The translations under genes and the position numbers were made by a program. Source: Ruminococcaceae bacterium UBA5397 (GTDB lineage Bacteria; Bacillota; Clostridia; Oscillospirales; Acutalibacteraceae). From it: DNA of 22,895 nt. The DNA lies in assembly GCA_002411615.1 (NCBI GenBank), contig DHOF01000005.1, positions 1,435-24,329 on the forward strand. The letters are read 5' to 3'. Under the pieces are notes generated by a model that was not told the origin of the DNA, ran no database searches, and saw nothing but the letters and a program-made list of their open reading frames with translations. Shown one piece after another: positions 15,829 through 22,895 of this stretch (position 1 is its first letter; every line of letters begins with the position of its first letter).

Positions 15829-16332
15829 TTACCAGTGCAGCCGATGCAGTTCCCCTTTAACAAGAAGTTCCGGATATCCCCATTGCCGCAGACATTCGTA
15901 AACGCCGATTGCAACAGAATTGGAAAGATTGAGACTTCTGGCATCGGGATTGTTGAGCATGGGGATTCGCACGCAGGATTCCGGATTTTTGAGCAGCAGT
16001 TCTTCAGGCAGACCGGCTGTCTCTTTTCCAAAGACTAAATAGCAGTTTTCGGTTGGGTAGGATATATCGCTGTGAATGTGCCGGGCCTTTGTGGAAAAGT
16101 AGAAAAAATTTCCGTCGTTTTTCGAAAAAAAATCGGTAAGACTATCGTAATAAGAAATATCAAGCAAATGCCAATAATCAAGACCGGCACGCTTTAATTT
16201 TTTATCGTCGATTTTAAATCCCATGGGGCCGACCAAGTGAAGCCGGGCACCGGTCAATGCACAGGTACGTGCAATATTTCCGGTATTCTGTGGAATTTCG
16301 GGTTCGACGAGAACAACATTGAGCTTTGACAT
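15829..16332 (-). CDS. trmL: tRNA (cytidine(34)-2'-O)-methyltransferase TrmL
   Basis: TrmL is a SPOUT-class enzyme that methylates the 2'-OH of the wobble base (C34 or cmnm5U34) of certain leucine tRNAs. The 167-residue length is that of the minimal single-domain family. Motifs are LVEPEIPQNTGNIARTC (8-24), HLVGPMGF, LVFGKETAGLPEELL (99-113) and IPMLNNPDARSLNLSN (123-138), which form the SAM-binding trefoil knot. A GGAA-type binding site lies about 11 bases before the ATG. It is divergent from the small membrane protein gene; no clear promoter was found in the roughly 150-base divergent gap. It may read through into pgk, but pgk has its own promoter. Confidence 0.93.
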   Translation of the reverse strand: MSKLNVVLVEPEIPQNTGNIARTCALTGARLHLVGPMGFKIDDKKLKRAGLDYWHLLDISYYDSLTDFFSKNDGNFFYFSTKARHIHSDISYPTENCYLVFGKETAGLPEELLLKNPESCVRIPMLNNPDARSLNLSNSVAIGVYECLRQWGYPELLVKGELHRLHW

Positions 16333-16484
16333 AAAGGGGGACTTCCTTTCGCTTTTTTATTTTAACAAGAGATGGCAATTATTTCGCCGGATGTTTCAAG
16401 CCATAAAACCATTCTGGAAGGGGATGATAGAAGATGGGACTTGTATTTGTAGGTTCCGCAATTTTATTCGGGAGGTTGTATTTA

Positions 16485-16667
16485 ATGTATAAGAATACAA
16501 TGGGTTTTGTAAAAGGAATCGCCGCTGGCGCAGCTGTCGGTGTTGCTGCTGTGGTTATTGGAGGAAAGGCAATGGAAAATAACCGTCAGCTGAGAAGAAC
16601 TGCTCATAAGGCAGCGCAGGCTGTTACCGGCTTCGTAGATGAAGTCGGCTCGGCAATCCGCGGCTAA
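16485..16667 (+). CDS. Small single-span membrane protein (YtxH-like), function unknown
   Basis: This 60-residue protein has one Gly/Ala-rich hydrophobic helix (about residues 8-27, with GIAAGAAVGVAAVVIGG). A polar, helix-prone C-terminal part follows, with basic residues (NRQLRRTAHKAA). The pattern resembles the small YtxH-type proteins of Firmicutes, but it is too short for a firm call. I chose ATG 16485 because GGGAGGT (16470-16476) is eight bases upstream. A second in-frame ATG at 16434 would give 77 residues and also has a GGAAGGGG element 10 bases upstream. The gene is closed by its own terminator and is a separate unit from the operon that follows. Confidence 0.7.
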   Translation: MYKNTMGFVKGIAAGAAVGVAAVVIGGKAMENNRQLRRTAHKAAQAVTGFVDEVGSAIRG

Positions 16668-16693
16668 TGAAATGAATTTTCCCTTTAGCATTA

Positions 16694-16731
16694 GGCTGTC
16701 CGGCAAAACCGGATGGCCTTTTTATTTTTTT
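16694..16731 (+). terminator. Rho-independent terminator after the small membrane protein gene
   Basis: GGCTGTCCGG (16694-16703) pairs with CCGGATGGCC (16709-16718), with two G-T pairs and a 5-base loop, followed by TTTTTATTTTTTT. Confidence 0.9.
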
Positions 16732-16833
16732 GAGCAGAAACCAATGATTGCTTTTCTAAACATTAAATATATCATATTTTTTGAAGATGGTCTATCTTCC
16801 TTTCATTTAACAAAGGAAATTCTGCAAAGTAGG

Positions 16834-16862
16834 TTGCATTATGCAAACGCTTTTCTTATAAT
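16834..16862 (+). promoter_or_regulatory. Promoter of the MORN-MBL-MBOAT-DHHW operon with a palindrome over the -35 box
   Basis: TTGCAT (16834-16839) and a perfect TATAAT (16857-16862) are 17 bases apart. The -35 box is the left half of a 13-base palindrome, TTGCAT-T-ATGCAA (16834-16846), a good position for a repressor or activator site. Transcription would start near 16869, which rules out the TTG codons at 16877-16882 as practical starts. Confidence 0.72.
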
Positions 16863-16912
16863 AAATATGGACTATTTTGTTGAATTTTGGTTTTGAAAGG
16901 ATGGCGGCAGCG

Positions 16913-18565
16913 GTGAGTGACCCGGTTTTTTATTCAGTAACCTGTGCGCGCTTCTGTGATGATGGGCAGGATCTTTTGGGGAAAGTGCGCCAAAACTGGT
17001 TCCGGGAAAAAATTGCCCAGCGTGGAGAGATCAGTTCAGAGGAATTTGGTGCGGATTTGAGCGCCAAATATCACCTTGCTGACCATCACTTTTTATGGAA
17101 AATGGAAAGTTCGGGGGAGATTTTTCAAAAAGCGATTCCGCAAAAAAATGGTTGGGCAGTGATTTCTTGGGATCCCTCTGGTTCTGTTCGATCAAAAACT
17201 ACTTTTAATGAACAGCAGCAATGGGAGCGCACGGCGTATTATGCTGGAGACTTTGAAAGGCCGCAGGTAGTGCTGACTCCTTCTCAAGAGGGAATCTCTA
17301 TGCTGGAGTATGATCGAAGGATACAGAAATATCATAAAAAAAATCTATATCCCATTAAGTTGGAAGAGGGAACAGCCCGCCGAAGCTTAGTGGATACTGT
17401 TGCAGGAAGTCCGCAGGTGATCGCATGTACGCAAGATGGAGTTTTCGGTTATGAGACTCGAGAGGAACTGGAGCGCCGAGAAGCTGTGGAGCGGGATTTT
17501 TCCAAAGGAGATTACAGCGAAGAACCGGATTGGAAACCGGTGAAAATGGAGCCGATTGATTTTCAGTTTGTGCCGAATGACCATGCACTGGATCCGGTTC
17601 AGCCTGCAGAAAAAGAACATCTTGAAGAAAAAACAGCGCCGTTGACGGTAGAGCAAACGATAGGGCAAGAAGATGGAGACGGTCAAGACGAAGATGAGGA
17701 CGTCATTGTTGAAGCAGTGCCGCCAAAAGAATCTGCAGCAATCGAAATTGTGGATTTGGAAGAGGAAAAGATAAAAACACTTTCTGAAGAGAAAGAAAAC
17801 ATAGAAACAGCTGCAAAGAAGCCAGAAGAAGAATCCAAGGAGCATTTGCCCAAAACGAAAGATCAGGAAACACAGCCGGAGAAAAAGCAGGAACTGCCGA
17901 CAAAGGAAGCGGAACCCGAGATCGCCGAGATGATTCCTGCAAAACGAATTGTTGTGAGCGCAAATGAAGATTATCGGTATTTTGGCCGTGTGATCGATGG
18001 TTTGCGGCAAGGCAGAGGCCGAACCGCCATGGAAAACGGGGATACGGCCTATGAGGGCAATTACAGAGACGATAAGCGCGACGGCTTCGGGACTTATTAT
18101 TATCGTTCAGGAAAAATCTGTTATGTAGGTTCCTGGAAAGAAAATCTCCGCGAAGGAATGGGAGTCAGCTTCAGCGCAAAGGACGGCTCTGTTTTTGTGG
18201 GCCGCTGGAAGGATAATATTCCGACCGGAACGGGTGCGGCTTTTGATTCGGAAGGGAATCTGACCTATTCCGGCATGTGGGAAAACGGAAAGCGCTGCAG
18301 ACAGGGAACAGAATATCAGAATGGGGTTGTCCGCTATGAAGGCAGTTTTCAAAATGATATGTGGGAAGGCCGCGGAATCCAGCATCTTGCCTCAGGGGGA
18401 AAGCTTTCCGGAAACTTTAAAAATGGCATGGCAGACGGTGTCTGTGAAGAACGCGGCCCCAAAGGGCAGCTTCTGCGCACCGGCGTGTGGAGAGCAGGAA
18501 AATTTGTTTCCGGCGTGCTCTATCAAGATGGGCATCCAATTGATTTGATTACGGAGAAAAAATAA
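16913..18565 (+). CDS. MORN-repeat protein with unrecognised N-terminal region
   Basis: This roughly 550-residue protein is probably cytoplasmic; no signal peptide or membrane helix is visible. It has three parts. Residues 1 to about 215 form a region I do not recognise, with FYSVTCARFCDDG near the start and many aromatic residues. A strongly acidic, Glu/Lys-rich low-complexity linker follows (about 215-350). The C-terminus (about 356-545) holds eight MORN-like repeats of 21-25 residues, such as YEGNYRDDKRDGFG and YEGSFQNDMWEGRG. MORN repeats usually mediate protein or lipid contacts. I prefer GTG 16913, since AAGGA (16897-16901) precedes it by 11 bases; ATG 16901 directly abuts that element. 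It is the first gene of a four-gene operon; the MBL-fold gene follows after 24 bases. Confidence 0.8.
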   Translation: MSDPVFYSVTCARFCDDGQDLLGKVRQNWFREKIAQRGEISSEEFGADLSAKYHLADHHFLWKMESSGEIFQKAIPQKNGWAVISWDPSGSVRSKTTFNEQQQWERTAYYAGDFERPQVVLTPSQEGISMLEYDRRIQKYHKKNLYPIKLEEGTARRSLVDTVAGSPQVIACTQDGVFGYETREELERREAVERDFSKGDYSEEPDWKPVKMEPIDFQFVPNDHALDPVQPAEKEHLEEKTAPLTVEQTIGQEDGDGQDEDEDVIVEAVPPKESAAIEIVDLEEEKIKTLSEEKENIETAAKKPEEESKEHLPKTKDQETQPEKKQELPTKEAEPEIAEMIPAKRIVVSANEDYRYFGRVIDGLRQGRGRTAMENGDTAYEGNYRDDKRDGFGTYYYRSGKICYVGSWKENLREGMGVSFSAKDGSVFVGRWKDNIPTGTGAAFDSEGNLTYSGMWENGKRCRQGTEYQNGVVRYEGSFQNDMWEGRGIQHLASGGKLSGNFKNGMADGVCEERGPKGQLLRTGVWRAGKFVSGVLYQDGHPIDLITEKK

Positions 18566-18589
18566 AAGAATTGGGGGAAAGAAAGCGCA

Positions 18590-19873
18590 ATGGAATGGCT
18601 GGAAATGCACAATGTGGAATATGGAGAATGTATTGTGCTGGGAGGCCATCACAATGATCTGCTCATGGTTGATTGTGGCAGTACCAACCGAAAAATTCGG
18701 GAGGGAGAGGTGGAGTTTCGCAGCTATGTGGACCCAGCGCTTCTCAACCGCTACGATGGTTTTTCAAATCGTGCTTTTCTTTTGACCCACTATCACAGAG
18801 ATCATCTCTGCGGCATGCGGGAAATCCTTGAAAAAAGGCCGGGATGGTTTTCGACGTGCTATCTTCCCTGTACCCCTGCAGATGAAAACGGAAAAGCATT
18901 ATTGCTCGATTTTTCTTTGATTGCATATGCTTTTATGACAAGGCGTACGGGCTATGGTCAGGTGAATACAGCGGCAGTTAAAATCTTTTTCCAGACAATG
19001 CGCGCCCTTTTGGGAGGAAAACTCTATGCATTGAGAGAAGGAGACCGCTTTCTGTTTGATGATGTAGAATATGAAGTGCTTTGGCCAAAACGGACGGGTT
19101 TTCTCTTTCAGGAAGCGTTCCGGGAAATTTCGGAAGAACTTAACGTGATGCTTGCATCTCCCTTTTTGCCGGATTGTGTGCGGGATTTTGTCCAACTGAA
19201 AGAAGATTTTTGCAGAGCTTATCTGGAAATGTGCGATCATTCTCCTGTAAGGGAAGCTGACGTTGCTCATACAATGGCAATTTTAAATCGGATTGACGAT
19301 TTAATTCCGATTTTACAAAAGCAGCCGGTGGCTTTGGATATTTGTGAGTATCTGGAAAAACCGCTTGTCCGCGAAGCTTATTCCGAACAGATCAACGCGG
19401 CAGGGATTATTTTTCAGAATATCCGTAGACATCAGGCGACTTGTGATGATATTTTGATGACCGGGGATGCTCCGGCAGAAGTGATCGATTTCATTTGGGA
19501 TTCCCTTTATTCAGATTATTATATTTTAAAAGCACCTCATCACGGAATGGAGTCCGGATGGAGTACTCGCTTTTTAGAACTGAACCCTGCACATATCTTG
19601 ATTTCAAACGGGGAAAGCCCGGCGGGCGGAAAAATCTCACCGAAATACGCGGAACTTTCGGGCGTAAAGCATTGCACCAACTGTTCGGCCTGTGCGTGGT
19701 ATCAGACGACCGGATGTTCCTGCAACCGCGTTTCTACCTGCTATGATCAGGAACGCCCAGGCTTAGCACTGCGTTGTCCTGGCAATCAAAAAGGATTTAG
19801 CGGGGAAAGGCATTTGCCCTGTGGGATTTATGTGATTGGGCCTTCTACTTTACGCGGATGTTTGTGTGATTAG
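18590..19873 (+). CDS. ComEC-like metallo-beta-lactamase-fold protein with cysteine-rich tail
   Basis: This 427-residue protein has no signal peptide. The metallo-hydrolase motif HxHxDH is H67, H69, D71, H72 (THYHRDHLCG). D293 in MTGDAP and H317/H318 in APHHGMESG match the second half of ComEC-type domains. Between them lies an insert of roughly 200 residues (about 90-285), mostly polar and probably helical. The last 66 residues hold ten cysteines: C362, C365, C368, C376, C378, C384, C396, C411, C424 and C426, beginning as CxxCxxC. This looks like a zinc or iron-sulfur site or a disulfide-rich tail, and I know of no named family with it. The fold suggests hydrolysis of a phosphodiester or similar bond; the substrate is unknown. 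It lies 24 bases after the MORN gene and 45 before the MBOAT gene, with no terminator between. Confidence 0.85.
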   Translation: MEWLEMHNVEYGECIVLGGHHNDLLMVDCGSTNRKIREGEVEFRSYVDPALLNRYDGFSNRAFLLTHYHRDHLCGMREILEKRPGWFSTCYLPCTPADENGKALLLDFSLIAYAFMTRRTGYGQVNTAAVKIFFQTMRALLGGKLYALREGDRFLFDDVEYEVLWPKRTGFLFQEAFREISEELNVMLASPFLPDCVRDFVQLKEDFCRAYLEMCDHSPVREADVAHTMAILNRIDDLIPILQKQPVALDICEYLEKPLVREAYSEQINAAGIIFQNIRRHQATCDDILMTGDAPAEVIDFIWDSLYSDYYILKAPHHGMESGWSTRFLELNPAHILISNGESPAGGKISPKYAELSGVKHCTNCSACAWYQTTGCSCNRVSTCYDQERPGLALRCPGNQKGFSGERHLPCGIYVIGPSTLRGCLCD

Positions 19874-19918
19874 TGAAATATTGAAAGCTGAGAGATCGAG
19901 AAAGGAACCTTTTAGAAT

Positions 19919-21307
19919 ATGACACTGAATGCATTGTCTTTTCTTGCGCTGTTTTTGCCGGTTTCTTTGATGGTAGCGCTGTTCTTGCCGGAACGTCTTC
20001 GAAACGGCGGGCTGTTTCTGCTTTCTTTGATTTTTTATGCATGGGGTGGTATTTGTCAGCTGCTGCTCCTTTTGGGCGCTGTACTGGTGGATTATTTTTG
20101 TGGGAGACTGATTGGAACTTTTCAGAAGACGCCAAAAAAAGCAAAAGCAGTTTTAGTTTTAAATGTGATTTTTAGTGTGCTTTTGCTTGGCGTCTTTAAA
20201 TATAGCCCTATGGCGGTGGATACGGTTAATCACCTTTTTGACCTTTCGGTTTCGGCCCCAACGTTGATTCTGCCGTTGGGAATCAGCTTTTTTACATTTC
20301 GCAGTATCAGCTATGGAGTGGATATTCTGCGGGGCGACTCACCGGTACAAAAAAACCTGATTGACTTTGGATTATATCTTACGTTCTTTCCGCAAATTAC
20401 AGCAGGACCGATTGTTCGTTATTGCGATTTTGCACCGCAGCTCAAAAATCACCCCGTTACCCTTCAAAAAATATCCCATGGGCTTACTCGATTCGGAATT
20501 GGCCTTTTCAAGAAAGTCTTAATTGCCGATTTACTGGCACAAATTTCTGCACGGGTACAGTTTTATGGAGAGTCGAGCGCCTTAGCCGCATGGATTGGCG
20601 CACTGGCGTTTACCTTTGAAATTTATTTTGATTTTTCCGGCTATTCAGATATGGCAATCGGCCTTTCTGAAGTCTTTGGATTTGAGACGCCGGAAAATTT
20701 TTTGCACCCTTATGAGAGCTTTAGTGTTTCGGAATTTTGGCGCCGCTGGCATGTAACTCTTGGAGCATGGTTTCGGGAATATATTTATATTCCTTTGGGA
20801 GGAAACCGCCGGGGAACAGCGCGAACCATCTGGAACCTGTTTGTCGTGTGGCTTTTGACGGGTTTCTGGCATGGAGCCAGCTGGAATTTTGTCCTTTGGG
20901 GACTCTATTATGGAATTTTAATTATGCTGGAAAAATTCGGGCTCAAGAATTTTTGGGATAGGCTTCCAAAAGGGATTTGCTGGCTTTACGCATTTTTAGC
21001 CGAAGTCTTGGGCTGGGTGCTCTTTAGCCATACCGATCTTGCACGTGCAGTCGGCGCTTTGGGGGCAATGTTTGGAGGTGCGCCTGGAATCGATCCTTTA
21101 GGACAGTATCTTCTTTCCACTGCTTGGCCATTATTATTGATCAGTGCCGTATTTTGTACGGAATTTCCGCACAGATTGTTTTTAAAGATGTGTCGATCGG
21201 TACCTGGAAAAATTGTTTGGAGTATGGGATTTGCAGGCCTTTTGCTGCTGAGCCTTTCTGCAATGGCTGGCAACGGATTCACGACATTTCTTTATGCAAA
21301 ATTTTAG
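19919..21307 (+). CDS. MBOAT-family O-acyltransferase (AlgI/PatA-like)
   Basis: This 462-residue polytopic membrane protein belongs to the membrane-bound O-acyltransferase family. AlgI and PatA members carry acyl groups, usually acetyl, across the membrane for transfer to extracellular polysaccharide or cell wall. Signatures include FYAWGG, LILPLGISFFTFRSISYGVD, FFPQITAGPIVRY, FDFSGYSDMAIGLSEVFGF and FSVSEFWRRWHVTLGAWFREYIYIPLGGNRRG. The catalytic His is H318 in LTGFWHGASWNF. About ten or more hydrophobic helices are visible. The start is ATG 19919 with AAAGGA about 12 bases upstream. The DHHW gene starts 12 bases after its stop, a standard pairing. The acceptor polymer is unknown; no glycosyltransferases are in the window. 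Confidence 0.95.
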   Translation: MTLNALSFLALFLPVSLMVALFLPERLRNGGLFLLSLIFYAWGGICQLLLLLGAVLVDYFCGRLIGTFQKTPKKAKAVLVLNVIFSVLLLGVFKYSPMAVDTVNHLFDLSVSAPTLILPLGISFFTFRSISYGVDILRGDSPVQKNLIDFGLYLTFFPQITAGPIVRYCDFAPQLKNHPVTLQKISHGLTRFGIGLFKKVLIADLLAQISARVQFYGESSALAAWIGALAFTFEIYFDFSGYSDMAIGLSEVFGFETPENFLHPYESFSVSEFWRRWHVTLGAWFREYIYIPLGGNRRGTARTIWNLFVVWLLTGFWHGASWNFVLWGLYYGILIMLEKFGLKNFWDRLPKGICWLYAFLAEVLGWVLFSHTDLARAVGALGAMFGGAPGIDPLGQYLLSTAWPLLLISAVFCTEFPHRLFLKMCRSVPGKIVWSMGFAGLLLLSLSAMAGNGFTTFLYAKF

Positions 21308-21319
21308 GAGGTGTGCAGA

Positions 21320-22525
21320 TTGAATCAGAAAAAGAAAGATCGCACATATTTTGCTGCAGAATCCGGCAAAAAGCCCTGCAAAGAGCAGCTCTTTTCCATG
21401 GGGCTGATTCTTGCTGTTTGTCTCTTTTCATTCGGTTGGATTTTGTTTGGGCCAAAAGAGACTTATTCGCAGGAGGAAAATCGTTCGCTTACAAGTTCCT
21501 TACAGTGGGATTTGTCTAAAATTTCGGATGGAAGCTTTCAGAACAGTGTCAATGATTTTGTAAACGATCAGTTTTGGGGGAGAAGACAGCTGGTAGAACT
21601 CAATGCCGATGAAAAGGCAGCTTTGGGCCAAAAAGATCTAAGCGGCAACTATATGCAGCGGCCGCCGGAAGGCGGTGTTTATCTCGGAAAAGAAGGGCAT
21701 CTTTATGAGGTTTTGCTGCCTCCCGACCGCACGCTTCAGAAAAATGTGCAGGCGCTGGCAGACTTTGCCGAGGAAACGGGGCTTCCATTCTACATGATGC
21801 CGGTGCCATCCGGGGCGCAGGAACAGGCAGAATGGCTTCCCGAAAATGCACCGAGTTACGATCAAACACAGGCATTAAGCCTTGTGCAGACTAAATTTAA
21901 AGGGATTCCACAAGCAAAAGTTTTAAACCTATTTGATACGCTAAGTTTACATAAATCTAGCTATGACTATTATTTTAAGACGGACCATCATTGGAATCTT
22001 TATGGGGCATATGAGGGATATTCTGTTTTGACAAAAGCAATGGGAGAAACGCCGATTCCGCTTTCTTCCTATACCCTCAAAAATCAGGGAGACTTTTACG
22101 GAACACTCTATTCCCAGGCACTGCTCACAGCGCAGGGAGCGGATTGCTTTTTGCTTCCCTATTATCAGGGAGAAGAAAATGTGACCCAAGAGGCAAACGG
22201 TCAGAGCAGAAATGGACTTTACTGGGAAAGCTATCTTAATGGAAAAGATAAATACAACACTTATCTTGGCGGTAATCATAATCTGGATGTGATTCGAAAT
22301 CCTAAGGCCAAGAACTCAAAAAAGCTATTAGTTTTGCGGGACAGCTATTTTAATTCAATGGCACCATTTTTGGCGGATCAGTTTTCAGAGATTGATGCAG
22401 TCGATCTGCGGCACTATACGGGAGATCTTTCCCAATATATACGGGAAAACGGAATTACAGAGATTGCGGCTGTTTACAGCATCAAACAGCTCTGTGACGT
22501 GAATATTTCGAGACGACTTGGATAA
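21320..22525 (+). CDS. DHHW-family protein (AlgX/AlgJ-like), partner of the MBOAT protein
   Basis: This 401-residue protein has a basic N-terminus, one membrane anchor (about residues 25-44) and a large extracellular domain. The SGNH-hydrolase-like catalytic elements of AlgX/AlgJ are present: D222-H223-H224-W225 in FKTDHHWNLYGAY, and the nucleophile region VLRDSYFNS with S342. In alginate systems such proteins take the acetyl group delivered by the MBOAT protein and place it on the polymer. I infer the same role here on an unknown acceptor. I chose TTG 21320 because AGGAGGTG (21306-21313) is 6 bases upstream; GTG 21311 would sit inside that binding site. It is the last gene of the operon and is followed by a long perfect hairpin. 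Confidence 0.9.
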   Translation: MNQKKKDRTYFAAESGKKPCKEQLFSMGLILAVCLFSFGWILFGPKETYSQEENRSLTSSLQWDLSKISDGSFQNSVNDFVNDQFWGRRQLVELNADEKAALGQKDLSGNYMQRPPEGGVYLGKEGHLYEVLLPPDRTLQKNVQALADFAEETGLPFYMMPVPSGAQEQAEWLPENAPSYDQTQALSLVQTKFKGIPQAKVLNLFDTLSLHKSSYDYYFKTDHHWNLYGAYEGYSVLTKAMGETPIPLSSYTLKNQGDFYGTLYSQALLTAQGADCFLLPYYQGEENVTQEANGQSRNGLYWESYLNGKDKYNTYLGGNHNLDVIRNPKAKNSKKLLVLRDSYFNSMAPFLADQFSEIDAVDLRHYTGDLSQYIRENGITEIAAVYSIKQLCDVNISRRLG

Positions 22526-22540
22526 TCTCACAATAAAGAG

Positions 22541-22578
22541 AAAGAGCGGAAAACCAATTTGGTTTTCCGCTCTTTTAA
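22541..22578. terminator. Bidirectional terminator at the end of the MORN-MBL-MBOAT-DHHW operon
   Basis: A perfect 16-bp stem forms between 22541-22556 and 22560-22575 with a 3-base loop, followed by TTT-AAAC on the + strand. On the - strand the same stem is followed by TCTCTTTATTG. The stop codon of the convergent SpoIID-type gene touches the right arm. Confidence 0.85.
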
Positions 22579-22895
22579 ACAGATTCCAGTGAAGATCCAG
22601 GATAGTACCACGAGAGAATTTCCCCATAGGAATTTCCATTTTGTGCCATTGATTTGGCACCCACTTGACTCATTCCAACCCCATGCCCGTATCCTTTTAC
22701 TGTAAAGGTAAAGGTATCATTTTCATAAGTCCATGTGAAATTTGCACTGCGCAGTCCCAGTGCAAAGCGCAGATCTTGTCCCTTTACCGTTTGATTTCCA
22801 AGCGTTTGGGTTAAAATGTTTCCGGCCTTGCTGCGATTCGTTTCACCAAACCATGAAGAGGGGTCCCCGTCCATGGTACAGCCTAAAGATTCCGC
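22575..22895 (-). CDS. SpoIID/LytB-domain protein, C-terminal part only
   Basis: About 106 residues are visible; the frame is open to the right edge, so the N-terminal part is missing. SpoIID is a lytic transglycosylase that cuts peptidoglycan during engulfment in sporulation; LytB-type relatives modify vegetative cell wall. The C-terminal signature VKGYGHGVGMSQVGAKSMA and SYGEILSWYYPGS is diagnostic of the SpoIID domain. The catalytic Glu lies upstream of the visible part, so I cannot tell whether the protein is active or whether it is SpoIID itself or a paralogue. It converges on the O-acylation operon. Confidence 0.88.
   Translation of the reverse strand, partial: AESLGCTMDGDPSSWFGETNRSKAGNILTQTLGNQTVKGQDLRFALGLRSANFTWTYENDTFTFTVKGYGHGVGMSQVGAKSMAQNGNSYGEILSWYYPGSSLESV

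Noticed and set aside
16424..16492. 22-codon frame starting at ATG 16424
   Set aside because: It has no spaced ribosome binding site and overlaps the small membrane protein gene in another frame; no conserved feature is visible.
17560..17950. Acidic repeats in the MORN protein as a possible tandem DNA repeat
   Set aside because: The bias is at the amino acid level (Glu/Lys-rich); no repeated DNA unit is visible.
17387..18010. 207-codon antisense frame opposite the MORN protein linker
   Set aside because: The Phe/Leu-rich translation simply mirrors the Glu/Lys-rich linker; the MORN frame has a proper operon context.
1..22895. Mobile element, phage or defence island
   Set aside because: No transposase, integrase, terminal repeats, tRNA-linked attachment site, CRISPR repeats or nuclease/methylase pairs were seen; most genes are housekeeping.

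Overview
The window is ordinary chromosomal DNA of a clostridial Firmicute, most likely of the Oscillospiraceae/Ruminococcaceae group. The evidence is moderately AT-rich sequence, strong AGGAGG-type ribosome binding sites, several TTG starts, sigma-A type promoters, hairpin-plus-T-run terminators, a GTP-type PEP carboxykinase, a superoxide reductase, a SpoIID-type protein and a YhfC-like membrane protein. The genus cannot be fixed from sequence alone. I see no rRNA or tRNA genes, CRISPR array, insertion sequence, integrase or phage genes.

Left third (1-10.95 kb, all on the + strand): the 3' part of polA is followed closely by rlmA (23S rRNA methyltransferase) and rimI (N-acetyltransferase). 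Next come a membrane-anchored XRE-type regulator, tsaD (tRNA t6A synthesis), pckG (GTP-dependent PEP carboxykinase) with its own promoter and terminator, and an AzgA/NCS2-type purine permease behind a long leader without a recognisable riboswitch. The last unit is rsmE, a FabG-like reductase that may be the EF-P 5-aminopentanone reductase, and a superoxide reductase that has lost its N-terminal iron centre.

Middle (10.95-16.33 kb, all on the - strand): a YhfC-like membrane protein lacks most of the family's catalytic residues. It is followed by a glycolytic operon, pgk-tpiA-gpmI, with a good promoter upstream, a strong stem-loop between tpiA and gpmI and a terminator at the end. The tRNA methyltransferase gene trmL lies upstream of pgk. 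Neither gap nor eno is adjacent.

Right part (16.4-22.9 kb): a 60-aa single-membrane-span protein with its own terminator precedes what looks like one four-gene + strand operon. Its promoter carries a palindrome over the -35 box (16834-16862) and it ends at a long hairpin (22541). It encodes a MORN-repeat protein with an unrecognised N-terminal region, a ComEC-like metallo-beta-lactamase-fold protein with a ten-cysteine tail, an MBOAT O-acyltransferase and a membrane-anchored DHHW/AlgX-like protein. The last two are a typical pair for O-acylating an extracellular polymer. The first two have no obvious role in that, and the combination is the best candidate here for an undescribed system. A truncated SpoIID/LytB-domain gene converges from the right edge.

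Several genes modify the translation machinery (rlmA, rimI, tsaD, rsmE, trmL, possibly the EF-P reductase), scattered over about 14.5 kb among central carbon metabolism genes (pckG, pgk, tpiA, gpmI).
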